Origin: Rhodococcus sp. IEGM 1381
GTDB taxonomy: Bacteria > Actinomycetota > Actinomycetes > Mycobacteriales > Mycobacteriaceae
Assembly (NCBI RefSeq): GCF_030056795.1
Contig: NZ_JASHKQ010000003.1
Coordinates: forward strand, 233,627-297,626
DNA length: 64,000 nucleotides
Direction: 5' to 3'
Made by a program: the position numbers and the translations under genes. Positions 8,222 to 16,819 of this stretch are shown in pieces. The notes beneath the pieces were generated by a model. The model was not told the DNA's origin, made no database searches, and saw nothing but the letters and a program-made list of their open reading frames with translations. Within the stretch, counting starts at the first letter, position 1, and every line of letters begins with the position of its first letter.

Positions 8222-9217
8222 CTAGCCGGTTAGCTTGTCGCCTCGTGCCGTTGCCCGGTTACGCGAGGCGAGTTGTGCGAATGCTCGGGTCAGTTCCGGT
8301 GGGCCGACGACCTCGATGTCGGTGTCGAAACGGTTGAGGGCTGCGGCAAGAGCGACCCAGGACCACGAGCCGACTTCAAGGCTGCATCGTCCGGAACCGA
8401 GGTCCTCGACGATTCCGTCGCCCGCGAATGGGAGGACGTAGCTGGCGGGGCGGCCGAGGATGACTTTCCCGGTGCAGGGCCACTGATTGGTGCGTTCGGA
8501 GCCTTTGAAGCGGGCGGAGACGAACTCGGATACGTCGCCACCGGGTACTTCGCGAGGGGCGAATCTCGGTCCAGTGGGAATGCGGGGTGTGATGCGGTGG
8601 GCGCTGAAGATGCGCCAGTCATCGTGCTCGAGGTCCCAGGCAACGAGGTACCAGCGGCCGTGCGAGATCACCACGTGGTGTGGTTCGACCCGAAGCGGTA
8701 GTGCGGCGCCGGACGCGGCATCGGGGCGTCGTCCGGCGTAGTCGAACCGCAGCACCTCCGAGGCTCGCGCTGCCGTCGACAGCGCGATGAGTACCTCGGG
8801 AGAAACCGACGCGGGTGCTCCTTCTCCGGGGTGGCTCGAGATTGTCGTGAACTCGAGTGCGTTCAGGCGATGTCGCAGTCGGGATGGCATGACCTGCCGC
8901 ACGGTGGTCAGCGCTCGGAGGGCGGCTTCTTCGATGCCGACGCCGGTCACGGTCGCTACCTGCAGGGAGACGGCAAGTGCGACTGCCTGGTCGTCGTCGA
9001 ACAACAGCGGGGGCAATTCGCTGCCGGCATCGAGCCGGTAGCCGCCATCGGCGCCCATCGTCGCCTGGATGCTGTAGCCCATCTCGCGAAGACGGTCGAC
9101 ATCGCGGCGCACCGTGCGGTGACTGATGTTCAGCCGCTCGGCGAGCACAGAGCCCGGCCAGTCGCGTCGAGTCTGCAGGAGCGACAGCAGATTCAACAGT
9201 CGGGAGGTCGTTGTCAT
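8222..9217 (-). CDS. WYL-domain transcriptional regulator (HTH_11 + WYL)
   Basis: A 331-residue DeoR/YafY-like regulator. Residues 1-60 form the helix-turn-helix (LLNLLSLLQTRRDWPGSVLA, then LNISHRTVRRDVDRLREMGY). The WYL domain lies at about residues 140-220 (SEVLRFDYAGR, then SHGRWYLVAWDLEHDDWRIF with the arginines expected for ligand sensing), followed by a C-terminal WCX-like extension. It is divergent from the VOC gene at 9322 with a strong palindrome between them. It probably controls both genes; the ligand is unknown. Confidence 0.9.
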   Translation of the reverse strand: MTTTSRLLNLLSLLQTRRDWPGSVLAERLNISHRTVRRDVDRLREMGYSIQATMGADGGYRLDAGSELPPLLFDDDQAVALAVSLQVATVTGVGIEEAALRALTTVRQVMPSRLRHRLNALEFTTISSHPGEGAPASVSPEVLIALSTAARASEVLRFDYAGRRPDAASGAALPLRVEPHHVVISHGRWYLVAWDLEHDDWRIFSAHRITPRIPTGPRFAPREVPGGDVSEFVSARFKGSERTNQWPCTGKVILGRPASYVLPFAGDGIVEDLGSGRCSLEVGSWSWVALAAALNRFDTDIEVVGPPELTRAFAQLASRNRATARGDKLTG

Positions 9218-9237
9218 TTCCCCAGATTACGCCTGGA

Positions 9238-9260
9238 TATAGGACAGAAGCTGCCCTATA
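9238..9260. promoter_or_regulatory. palindromic operator between WYL regulator and VOC gene
   Basis: A 23-base dyad: TATAGG-A-CAG, a 3-base centre, then CTG-C-CCTATA. Nine of ten arm positions pair. It lies 20 bases upstream of the regulator start and 62 bases upstream of the VOC start, where a shared repressor or activator site would sit. Assignment to the WYL protein is inference from position. Confidence 0.65.
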
Positions 9261-9321
9261 CGGCTGTGAGGATCGATGTTGTCGGGGAAACACCCCGCCG
9301 CCGTTCTCACCAGGAGCAGAA

Positions 9322-9780
9322 ATGACCATTCAGACCACCACCCACCTCAACTTCCGTGGCGACGCCCGAGCAGCACTGGAGTTCTACCAGTCCGTGTTCG
9401 GCGGGCACGCCGTGATCAACACTTACTCGGACTTCGGTATGCCGGCCGATCTACCCGGTGCCGACAAGGTCGTCTTCGGTCTCGTAGCCGCGGAGAACGG
9501 CTTCCGGGTGATGGGTTACGACATCCCTGGCCACACCGAGGGCTCGATCGCCGGCGGTGGCTCGACCCGCCGTGAGAACGGCACCACAGTTACCGACCAA
9601 GCCCTGTTCGTCTCGATCGGTTCCGACACCCTCGAAGAGCTCACGGGCTATTGGGAGGCACTGGCCGTCGACGCCGTCGTCATCGAGCCGCTGGCTGCCT
9701 CTGCATGGAGCGCTGGATTCGGGATGCTCACCGACCGATTCGGCGTCACCTGGAGCATCAACGTCACCCCGGCCCAGTAG
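9322..9780 (+). CDS. VOC-family protein (PhnB/glyoxalase-like)
   Basis: A 152-residue vicinal-oxygen-chelate protein of the PhnB type: TTHLNFRGDARAALEFYQSV at the start, NGFRVMGYDIPGH in the middle, and FGMLTDRFGVTWSINV at the end. Many members are of unknown substrate, and the usual metal ligands are only partly present. The ATG at 9322 follows AGGAGCAGA at good spacing. The divergent WYL regulator and shared palindrome suggest it is the regulated target. Confidence 0.88.
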   Translation: MTIQTTTHLNFRGDARAALEFYQSVFGGHAVINTYSDFGMPADLPGADKVVFGLVAAENGFRVMGYDIPGHTEGSIAGGGSTRRENGTTVTDQALFVSIGSDTLEELTGYWEALAVDAVVIEPLAASAWSAGFGMLTDRFGVTWSINVTPAQ

Positions 9781-9790
9781 TAACCCACCC

Positions 9791-9827
9791 GATGCGGCGC
9801 GGACGTCGGGCACGCCCGCGCCGCATC
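9791..9827 (+). terminator. GC-rich terminator-like hairpin
   Basis: A 12-bp perfect stem (GATGCGGCGCGG and its complement) with a 13-base loop, 10 bases after the VOC stop codon. There is no T run, which is common for actinobacterial terminators. Confidence 0.6.
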
Positions 9828-9974
9828 ACGATGGGTTGCGGTGCGCCGGCCGGGCAATCTGAATCGCTCAGCCCGTGGCGGTTACGCCGTCACGCCCAAA
9901 CGCGCCTGTGAATCGGCAAGACCTGCTCGAACTTCACCGCCGATCAGCGGGCCCGAACCTAGGCATCAGCGGCT

Positions 9975-9988
9975 CAAAGTGATGAGTA
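9975..9988 (+). repeat. 14-base repeat CAAAGTGATGAGTA, copy 1
   Basis: Identical to 10206-10219 and differing at two positions from 21172-21185 (CAAAAAGATGAGTA). All copies lie within 300 bases of the two tRNA-derived island ends, as expected of recombinase arm sites, but no recombinase gene is present to confirm it. Confidence 0.4.
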
Positions 9989-10012
9989 GACCTAACACCC
10001 CAAGGCAAAAAG

Positions 10013-10052
10013 ATGACCCCCTGACCTGCATTTCTGCTGGTCAAGGGGTCAT
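10013..10052 (-). terminator. terminator next to displaced tRNA-Lys 3' fragment
   Basis: A long hairpin, read on the minus strand as ATGACCCC-TGACC type arms around a short loop, followed by TTTTT. It sits directly after the tRNA 3' fragment, just as another hairpin follows the intact tRNA at 21407. It is probably the terminator of the original tRNA locus, displaced by the island. Confidence 0.65.
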
Positions 10053-10053
10053 T

Positions 10054-10090
10054 TTGTGCGCCATCAGGGATTCGAACCCCGGACCCGCTG
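10054..10090 (-). repeat. left attachment-site repeat: 3' end of tRNA-Lys
   Basis: 37 bases identical to 21448-21484. They comprise the 3' arm of the anticodon stem, the T arm and the 3' acceptor strand of tRNA-Lys plus three downstream bases. The sequence to the right does not continue as a tRNA, so this is a fragment. It marks the left end of the inserted island. Confidence 0.85.
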
Positions 10091-10205
10091 TACGAGAGAT
10101 AACAATTCAAGTGGATGCACCCGCGTCCACCATTGGCCCGCTGAGCTGGGTGTTCGGCGAATCGAGTGACCATCGGCGTCCGCGTGAATCCACCCGGGTG
10201 CGCCG

Positions 10206-10219
10206 CAAAGTGATGAGTA
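10206..10219 (+). repeat. 14-base repeat CAAAGTGATGAGTA, copy 2
   Basis: Identical to 9975-9988. It is followed by AACGATGACC, which resembles the AGTGATGACT that follows the copy at 21172. Confidence 0.4.
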
Positions 10220-10229
10220 AACGATGACC

Positions 10230-10529
10230 TCAGTCGACCCGCTCCCGGTCCAACTGAGTCCCGCATGGTCCGTCATCGTCTAAACGGACCGCCGTGGACT
10301 TTCGACTCCACCTCATTTGAAAGTGATGACCTGAAGACACAAACCATCCGCCGGTTAAGAACGTCTCGATTATGTCCAATATCGACGACTTTCCGCCACC
10401 CCGCTCCCCAGCTATTCCGGACACCACATTGGGTCCGGCCGCTGCAACGGACACCGCGAGCGCTATTCGATTCGCAAAGCCCCGCGGGACCCAGGCGGTG
10501 CTGCTCTCTGGACGATCTGGGTACGTCAT
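10230..10529 (-). pseudogene. truncated KAP-family P-loop NTPase
   Basis: The minus-strand frame starting at 10529 opens with DRPESSTAWVPRGFANRIAL and then NVVSGIAGERGGGKSSILDI, a Walker A motif (GERGGGKSS, lysine at residue 47) placed exactly as in KAP NTPases. After about residue 58 the similarity stops and the frame degrades into unrelated sequence near the left island end. The ATPase core, Walker B and C-terminal part are missing. It is the stub of a second KAP ATPase, distinct in sequence from the QatA-like gene at 11909. Confidence 0.65.
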
Positions 10530-10759
10530 TACTGATCGACCTCGATTCTGCTGCGCTCACAACGCAAATACCATCACACGCATCCGACCCTCTGAACCCC
10601 GTGGATAGCGCCAAGGTAGCTACGACTATGCGGAGCTGTACGCGGGGACACAGCCTCGGATGGGAGAAACGAACCCGACAAAGTTGCACCTTGTCCGGAC
10701 GACACGGCAGACCGGGCGCTATGCGGCACGACCGCGACGGGATGAGAGAACATCAGCTT

Positions 10760-11398
10760 ATGACGGACGATACATATCGAGTTCACCGAAAGTTGCTCAA
10801 CGAGGCAGACGCGAATCGGGTTGGAAAGTGGGCCTCCTTGTGGGCGGATCTGATCCACGTCGACATGGTCCTGCTCGCGAGGGTTGAAATCTCCGATATC
10901 GCGGCCAATGCGTTTCACCGCCGCGCTCTGTGGGAGTCCGCGATCGTCAGTTACGGCCGTATGGCTGTCAGCGACAGACGCCGCAAGCTTGACCATGATG
11001 ACCTGTTACGCGAGGCCCGCGGCGCACGGGGCGTCGAGTTCAACGACATTCTGATGAACTGGCGAAATAGTCACGTCGCGCATCGGCTGTCTCAAGACAT
11101 TGAGTCAGTCACCGTGTTTGCGGACTATCTCCACGATGCGCCTGACGTCCTCGATTCAATCGGAGTCTCGGTGTCCGCTGCCGGTGGTCCGTCAAACGAC
11201 TCCCCGATGGTGGTCGAGTTCACCGAACACGTCAAGGCCCTGCGAGACACGCTGTGGAGCTCATACCTGGCCCCACCGGCCGAACTGATCGCAACTCGCG
11301 GACCGCAAGGGGTCATGAACCCGGCCGTAGACGAACCGGCTGATCGAATGACACTTCACTTAACGCTGTGGTCTCGGGTGAACGGCACAGGAATGTGA
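10760..11398 (+). CDS. HEPN-like hypothetical protein
   Basis: A 212-residue, mostly helical protein. Residues 96-110 read NDILMNWRNSHVAHR, with R102-N103 and H108 forming the Rx4-6H motif of HEPN ribonuclease domains; the N-terminal helices (KLLNEADANRVGKWASLW) also fit AbiU2- or DUF4145-like HEPN proteins. Such proteins often act as RNA-cutting effectors or partners in phage defence. The frame is open from 10265, but only the part from the ATG at 10760 (or 10742) looks coding. It lies upstream of the Qat operon on the same strand, 510 bases away. Confidence 0.6.
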   Translation: MTDDTYRVHRKLLNEADANRVGKWASLWADLIHVDMVLLARVEISDIAANAFHRRALWESAIVSYGRMAVSDRRRKLDHDDLLREARGARGVEFNDILMNWRNSHVAHRLSQDIESVTVFADYLHDAPDVLDSIGVSVSAAGGPSNDSPMVVEFTEHVKALRDTLWSSYLAPPAELIATRGPQGVMNPAVDEPADRMTLHLTLWSRVNGTGM

Positions 11399-11908
11399 AA
11401 ATGGAGTCAACCAAATTTGCGTCATGCAACGAGATAGGACTCGAAACACATGGTGGTACAAGCAATTACTGTTTATGTTTCACAGCCAACCTAAATAATG
11501 TTGCTCTCCGGAGTATGCAGACATCGGGGAACGGCAGCAGAAGGCGCGAACCCACCGACCAAGGGTACGGCAGCTTTCGTCGCGCTACATGGGTCCGACG
11601 GATCCAACGTCCAGGTCTGTTCGTTCGAGTTGAGCCGCCGAGGACTGAGCTTGTTAAGCGGCACAGTCAGCGGGCAAGACACAGTTACCGGTTAACAGAA
11701 CGGCGGTCGGTGGCTAATCGATCGGCCCTACGGCGAGGTGTTCCACTTGCGGAAATTCTTTTTTTGCAGGGGCTTAGTCCAAGCAACTGATCGAGAACCT
11801 CCGCACAGACAACGCTTCGTCCTGTTTCGGCGTCAGTAAAAATGCGAGGCGGTACGTTCTTCATGCGCGCGAATGTTGTCCGGAACTGTAGACAGAGGTG
11901 AGAGAACG
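11399..11908 (+). other. long leader region before the Qat operon
   Basis: 510 bases with no supported gene. The first 120 bases are A/T-rich compared with the surroundings and are the likely place for the operon promoter. An open frame up to 11790 has poor composition and is not taken as a gene. Confidence 0.4.
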
Positions 11909-13639
11909 ATGCCTGCTGAGAAGCTCCGCCTGTGGGACGACAACCCGACCGACGTCGACATGCTGGGTTTCGGGCATGTCGTAGAATCGGTAGTTTCCGC
12001 AGCGTCATCCCCGGATCTGGACCCTGTCACGGTCGCCTTGCAGTCGTCGTGGGGTGGTGGGAAGTCGTCGGCCCTCAAACTCATCGCCAAGCAGTTGGAA
12101 GACCAAAACGACTTCGTTGTGGTTCGGTGCGATCCGTGGGAGTACGACGACCTGCCCAAGGCTGAGGTCCGAGCCTTGCTCATCTCACAGGTACTACAAA
12201 AATTGACAACGAAAAAGGGCTTTGTTGGCGACACTAAGCGGCTGCTGAAAAGGATCCAATGGGTCAAAGCTGGTGCGACGCTTACCAACATGGTCCTCGC
12301 GCGCGCCCTCGACGCGAAGGATTTGATCGAAGCATTCTCTCCCGGCGCCGACGAACCCACCTCTATGGCGGGCTTTCGAGACGAATTCGAGGCCTTGATG
12401 AGAGACGCCACCGGGATACGCAAGGTCATGGTTCTGGTCGATGATCTCGACCGCTGCAGTCCCGACTCCGTCGTGGCTATTCTTGAGGCAATCAAAGTGT
12501 TCCTGTCCGTGCCCAAGATGGCCTTCGTTCTCGCGGCCGAAGAAGCCCTGATTCGTTTCGCGATCGAGCGCAGCACCAACTCGGGAGCCCGAAACACCTA
12601 CTCGGACAGATACCTCGAAAAGATTGTGCAGCTACCCATACGGTTGCCCACGTTGTCGCGCGACGACGCAGAAACTTACATCGCATTGCTCCTTGCACAT
12701 CGACGTGACGAGGATCCTGCACGTACCCAGGCACTGGTTGACCATGTATCGCAGCGCCGATCAGAAGGGAAGAAGCCTTACCTCAGCGGACCTTACGAAG
12801 ATCATGTCCAAAAGCCACATCCGGAAGACCTGGCGCTCGCAGCACAGATCGCCCGCGTCCTGAGCATCGACACCTGGAGTAGTCCACGAGCCATCAAGCG
12901 CTTCCTCAACGCATGGGGTGTCAGAGTCTCGATCGCCGGTGACCGCGGGGCGTCCCTCGATCTGGGAGTGATGCTCAAGCTGTACCTACTCGAGGATCGT
13001 TTCCCCACTTCTTTTGCAATGCTGGTCGAGACGCCGCCGGAGCAGCGTGGATCGCTGCTAGATGATTGGGAGGCCTGGGGTAGATCCGAACTAAATGATT
13101 CGACATATACGAGACCGGAGGGAGTCGACGACGAAACAAGAGCGTGGGCGTCGGCCGATCCGCGGCTGGCGTCGGTGGCGGGAAGAATCGACGCCTACCT
13201 CACTGTCGCAGCCACGTTCACATCCGCCAGTGCTGGCGAGGGGCTATCCACCGATGCCCTGGCCTTGATGGACGACCTGCTCGCCATATCGGACACCGCG
13301 CGACGTACGGCGCTAGAAGATGTCGGCGTGCTACCCGTCGAGGAACGCAATGCCGTCATAGTCCGGCTAATACAACGCGCAGGCGCGGTCGATACGAACA
13401 TTGCTGTCTCGTCCGCCGCTGAGCTCGCCAAAAGCGACCCCGGCCTGGCTGCAGTCTTTCATCGCGCCGTCAAGGAACATGCCTTGCGGCTGCTGACCCC
13501 GTCGGCAGTCGTCGACATTGCCAGCGTTCCCGGCGCAAGGGACACTCTCGCACTACTAATCAACGATGCGAACATCGAAGACGACGTACGGAACCTCGCA
13601 GGTGAAGAACTACGCAGCCTCGACAACGGCCAGAGCTGA
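11909..13639 (+). CDS. qatA: QatA-like KAP-family P-loop ATPase
   Basis: First gene of a Qat anti-phage operon; a 576-residue NTPase. The Walker A is SSWGGGKSS at residues 46-54 (lysine 52), the KAP-specific DPWEYDD follows at 75-81, and Walker B is VMVLVDDLDRC at 173-183, the DDLDRC form being diagnostic of KAP proteins. A long helical C-terminal half follows. The usual KAP membrane insert is not obvious. The ATG at 11909 follows GAGGTGAG at good spacing, so the 12 extra upstream codons are left out. It overlaps qatB by one base (TGATG), pointing to one transcript and coupled translation. In Qat systems the ATPase is essential; its target is not established here. Confidence 0.88.
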   Translation: MPAEKLRLWDDNPTDVDMLGFGHVVESVVSAASSPDLDPVTVALQSSWGGGKSSALKLIAKQLEDQNDFVVVRCDPWEYDDLPKAEVRALLISQVLQKLTTKKGFVGDTKRLLKRIQWVKAGATLTNMVLARALDAKDLIEAFSPGADEPTSMAGFRDEFEALMRDATGIRKVMVLVDDLDRCSPDSVVAILEAIKVFLSVPKMAFVLAAEEALIRFAIERSTNSGARNTYSDRYLEKIVQLPIRLPTLSRDDAETYIALLLAHRRDEDPARTQALVDHVSQRRSEGKKPYLSGPYEDHVQKPHPEDLALAAQIARVLSIDTWSSPRAIKRFLNAWGVRVSIAGDRGASLDLGVMLKLYLLEDRFPTSFAMLVETPPEQRGSLLDDWEAWGRSELNDSTYTRPEGVDDETRAWASADPRLASVAGRIDAYLTVAATFTSASAGEGLSTDALALMDDLLAISDTARRTALEDVGVLPVEERNAVIVRLIQRAGAVDTNIAVSSAAELAKSDPGLAAVFHRAVKEHALRLLTPSAVVDIASVPGARDTLALLINDANIEDDVRNLAGEELRSLDNGQS

Positions 13640-14430
13640 TGGGGACCCAGCTCGCGTACGGGGGCAGTGGTTCCGCGCCGTGGGACAGCGCTGCAGACGA
13701 TGCGGTTGGAGTCGACGCCGGCGCAGCCAGCTTGGGTGCTGCCGCTGTTGATTCGCTCATCGACAATGTCGCCAGCGCTATCATGGCGCACGAGTCGCGG
13801 CCGATTCCGGGGGCGTCTACGACGTACACACCCTCCTCGGTACGTCCGTCCCCGTACGTTCCAGGCGGGTCGAGCGTTCGAAGCCGCACTGCCAAATTCG
13901 TCAGCACGCCGCGCTCAGGACGCAGCGCACGCCAATCGGTGGCGCGAGGGTCGGCAGCGGTCGCCGCTGGCGCGGCTTACTCTCGCAGCGACCGCGCCGC
14001 GCTCGCCGAGCTGGGACTGGATCTGGACCGTCTGCGCGCACTGACCGCACGGGAACGACAGCAGACGATCCTCGACGAAATCCTCGGCGCTCCCGGCCAT
14101 CCCGACGACGAAGCATTACGTCGAGCCGCTCACGAAACACTGAAGGCACAAGCAGAAGACCCCGCCATGACTCAAGACGCCCAAATCGACTTTCTTCTGG
14201 CCTCTTACGTCTATCAACAGGCGCTGGTCGAGCTCACATCGCAAACCGCGCGCCGGGAGCTGAGCCGAGACGCCGTCAGACGGTTCGAGGAACGAATTAA
14301 ACCCGTCATCTTCAAGAAAGCAAAGGGAATGGCCTCAGGCAATAGTCGATTTCTTTCACCAGCACTCTTCATCGAAAAAGCAACAGGTCTCGTAGAAACG
14401 ATATTCAGAGTGATGAGGACAACCCGTTGA
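13639..14430 (+). CDS. qatB: QatB-like protein
   Basis: Second gene of the operon, 263 residues. The first 100 residues are low-complexity, rich in Gly, Ser and Ala (LAYGGSGSAPWDSAADDA). The rest is helical: DRAALAELGLDLDRLRALTA, then a C-terminal block with SRDAVRRFEERIKPVIFKK and SPALFIEKATGLVETIF. This two-part layout matches the QatB component, whose biochemical role is unknown. It is tied to qatA by a one-base overlap and to qatC by a four-base overlap. Identification rests mainly on position between qatA and qatC. Confidence 0.78.
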   Translation: MGTQLAYGGSGSAPWDSAADDAVGVDAGAASLGAAAVDSLIDNVASAIMAHESRPIPGASTTYTPSSVRPSPYVPGGSSVRSRTAKFVSTPRSGRSARQSVARGSAAVAAGAAYSRSDRAALAELGLDLDRLRALTARERQQTILDEILGAPGHPDDEALRRAAHETLKAQAEDPAMTQDAQIDFLLASYVYQQALVELTSQTARRELSRDAVRRFEERIKPVIFKKAKGMASGNSRFLSPALFIEKATGLVETIFRVMRTTR

Positions 14431-15701
14431 TCGATACTGTAGAAGTGATGGCCGCCGATGACACTCCAACTCGGTCCGACGCGACTGCGCTTCGAGTTCC
14501 CACCCTCACCCACCCATCAGATACCGTTACCACCGATCTTGAATGGACGTTCTCCGCTCTCGGCAACGTAACCGCCCCTGCACGAGACCTCGCCAGGATC
14601 GCGGTCGCTGCCTATCTCGCCGACCGCACGATAGCGCGGTCGTCAGCCTACTTCTCCCGGCGAATGGAGGTGATCGTGCACCTGGATGACCCCGATCGCT
14701 TTCTCAGCCCTACCGGTCAGCAGCTCGTCAACCTGCTCAGCTGGCTGACCGGTGACGCGTGGACACTCACGCCCGTTTCCAACCAGTCGACCGCCACACC
14801 CCCCTCCGAAGTCGCCGAAATCCGCGACGAAGTAATGCTGCTGTCAGGCGGTCTCGATTCTTTCTGCGGGACAGTGGCATCATTCGACGGACAGTCTTCT
14901 CGTCTCCATCTCGGACACCGGGACCACAGCCGTGCAATCGTGCACGCACAAGATGAACTCAATACCGCCCTGAGGCAATGGGATCCGACTTTCGCATGGA
15001 AACGGGTGCGAATTGCACCGAAAACCACCCGAGAAAACTCGACTCGTACTCGATCGCTGATGTTCATGACTCTCGCGACCGCCGCTGCCACCGCAATCAG
15101 CGCATCACGGGTCACCGTCCCCGAGAACGGCTTCACCAGCCTGAACCCGCCTATGCTGCCCAGTAGGGGCGGGGCACTGTCCACTAAGTCCACGCACCCG
15201 TGGACGTTCCAACAGGCAAATGGCATTCTCCAGGACCTGACGATCCCGGTCACACTGGTCAATCCCTACGCCATGTCCACAAAGAGCGCTATGCTCCGCG
15301 CCGCCGTCGACAACCGCGGCGATAAAGTGCTAGCTCTGGCCTCACAAACCATTTCGTGTAGCAAACTCGACGGTGGCCTGGGATACGAAGGTGGCAGTCC
15401 GAATGTCAACTGCGGCCTATGTATTGCATGCCTGGTCAGAAAAGGAGCGTTCCTCGGAGCCGGTCTCCCCGACGCGACTGATTACCTACTGGATCGCATC
15501 ACCCCTGCTGCTCGCGCCAAACTCATCGACGCTCGGCACGCGGACATTTGGGCTGTCCGGACGTGGGCTATGCGTGACCCCGTCGTTGATGATTTGATCG
15601 TTTCCGCACCGTGGCCACCCGGCACCGACTACGACGCGATGCTTGCCATGGTCAACGCAGGACGAATCGAACTGATGGAAGCACTCGATGCATCACTCTG
15701 A
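14427..15701 (+). CDS. qatC: QatC, QueC-like PP-loop protein
   Basis: A 424-residue protein related to the 7-cyano-7-deazaguanine synthase QueC. The ATP-binding PP-loop is SGGLDS at residues 140-145, and a C-terminal cysteine cluster (SCSKLDGG, then NCGLCIACLVRKG) would bind zinc as in QueC. The N-terminal 130 residues are an extra domain not found in QueC, as expected of QatC. The TTG at 14427, overlapping the qatB stop and preceded by GAGGA, is taken as start; the ATG at 14448 is an alternative. No other queuosine genes are nearby, which supports a defence role instead of tRNA modification. Confidence 0.85.
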   Translation: MIDTVEVMAADDTPTRSDATALRVPTLTHPSDTVTTDLEWTFSALGNVTAPARDLARIAVAAYLADRTIARSSAYFSRRMEVIVHLDDPDRFLSPTGQQLVNLLSWLTGDAWTLTPVSNQSTATPPSEVAEIRDEVMLLSGGLDSFCGTVASFDGQSSRLHLGHRDHSRAIVHAQDELNTALRQWDPTFAWKRVRIAPKTTRENSTRTRSLMFMTLATAAATAISASRVTVPENGFTSLNPPMLPSRGGALSTKSTHPWTFQQANGILQDLTIPVTLVNPYAMSTKSAMLRAAVDNRGDKVLALASQTISCSKLDGGLGYEGGSPNVNCGLCIACLVRKGAFLGAGLPDATDYLLDRITPAARAKLIDARHADIWAVRTWAMRDPVVDDLIVSAPWPPGTDYDAMLAMVNAGRIELMEALDASL

Positions 15702-16458
15702 CCTTCCCCCACTTGACGTACACGCTCACATCGCAGCCGATGTGAGCACTAAACAACTCGACCAACTGAACGACGCTGTCGTCTTCGCCATGACACGCTC
15801 GGTAAACGAAGCCCGATATACACTCCGCCCCCATGCTGCAACCAGTAAACGCGTCGTGTGGGCTCTCGGCTCGCACCCCGGCGTTCCACGCACGATCGAA
15901 CAGTTCGACGGTGACGCCTTCGAACTATCAATCGCAGACTTCGCGATTATCGGAGAAATCGGACTCGATCGACGCGGCGACCCCAACGCGCAGAACGCCA
16001 TGTTCGGGCGCATCCTCGCCGCCGCATCCGGCCAGCCGGTCCTGCTCAGCGTGCATAGCACCGGACGGTGCGCTGCAGTGCTCGATGAAATAGAGCGCGC
16101 ACCGCATCCAGGGATCATTCTGCACTGGTTCAACGGCACAGCACGGGACATTGCACGAGCAATCGACCTGGACTGCTACTTCTCGGTCAACGCAGCAATG
16201 AACCACGCTCATCTGCAACAGATCCCGAAAGATCGAGTGTTAACAGAAACCGACTTCCCGGCCTCGCGCTCCCGAACCAGAGCGACCCGCCCTGGTGACA
16301 CGAACGCCATCGAAGACATACTCAGCGAGCAATACAACGCCGACGCCCGACTTCTCGTGTGGCGCAACCTCCACACAATCGCCCATCGAACCGGCGCAGA
16401 AGAGAAACTGCCCCTGCTGGTACGCGATCTTATTGCAGGATCAGTAATCGCCGAATGA
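15688..16458 (+). CDS. qatD: QatD, TatD-like metal-dependent DNase
   Basis: Last gene of the operon, 256 residues, a TIM-barrel hydrolase of the TatD family. The metal ligands are all present: H12 and H14 in DVHAHI, E90 in GEIGLD, H123 in LLSVHS, H146 in ILHWFNG, and D189 in TETDFP. TatD proteins cut DNA from the 3' end; in Qat systems the nuclease is thought to be the effector or processing enzyme. It overlaps the end of qatC by 14 bases. No terminator is evident directly after it. Confidence 0.88.
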   Translation: MHHSDLPPLDVHAHIAADVSTKQLDQLNDAVVFAMTRSVNEARYTLRPHAATSKRVVWALGSHPGVPRTIEQFDGDAFELSIADFAIIGEIGLDRRGDPNAQNAMFGRILAAASGQPVLLSVHSTGRCAAVLDEIERAPHPGIILHWFNGTARDIARAIDLDCYFSVNAAMNHAHLQQIPKDRVLTETDFPASRSRTRATRPGDTNAIEDILSEQYNADARLLVWRNLHTIAHRTGAEEKLPLLVRDLIAGSVIAE

Positions 16459-16819
16459 ATGTACGTTAAAGTGGCAGGGTAGCAACGTCGTCACCAGGAC
16501 TGGTGTGCCTAAATTTTATTCAGAGCTAACGGTGGCAAACTGTCTGAGGGCGGTATCAACGTCTTCGGCCCAGAAGTGGACTCCGACTCGTACTGTGTCC
16601 GCGCTCTTCAACAGATGGACTTGCAAAGTTCCCGATAATGTTCGGTTCGGTTTCAGACTATTCAGCGGCAATGGCAATGGCTGTGACCGAATGCTGTGGC
16701 CTGACTATTGGGGACCTGGCACCATCGACGGTCGACGCTGACGACGATCGATGTGCGATAGTGGGTCTGCCGACCGGTTCCGACCCATAAGTGCGCAGAC
16801 ACAAGGTTGGAGTATCTGA
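16459..16819. other. intergenic region between Qat operon and convergent gene
   Basis: 361 bases, A/T-rich at its start. A 78-codon open frame at 16505 has no recognisable content. Nothing else is seen. Confidence 0.4.

Noticed and set aside
10057..10165. Possible second tRNA on the minus strand at the left island end
   Set aside because: Only the 3' 34 bases match a tRNA; no 5' acceptor, D arm or anticodon stem can be paired.
10265..10741. N-terminal extension of the HEPN-like gene
   Set aside because: Ser/Thr/Arg-rich, no conserved pattern, and it overlaps the KAP remnant on the other strand.
11399..11908. CRISPR array or retron-like RNA in the long leader before the Qat operon
   Set aside because: No regularly spaced repeats and no reverse transcriptase nearby.
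14717..15262. 181-codon frame antisense to qatC
   Set aside because: Shadow frame of a clear QueC-like gene.
16505..16741. 78-codon plus-strand frame after the Qat operon
   Set aside because: No recognisable motif and no ribosome site.
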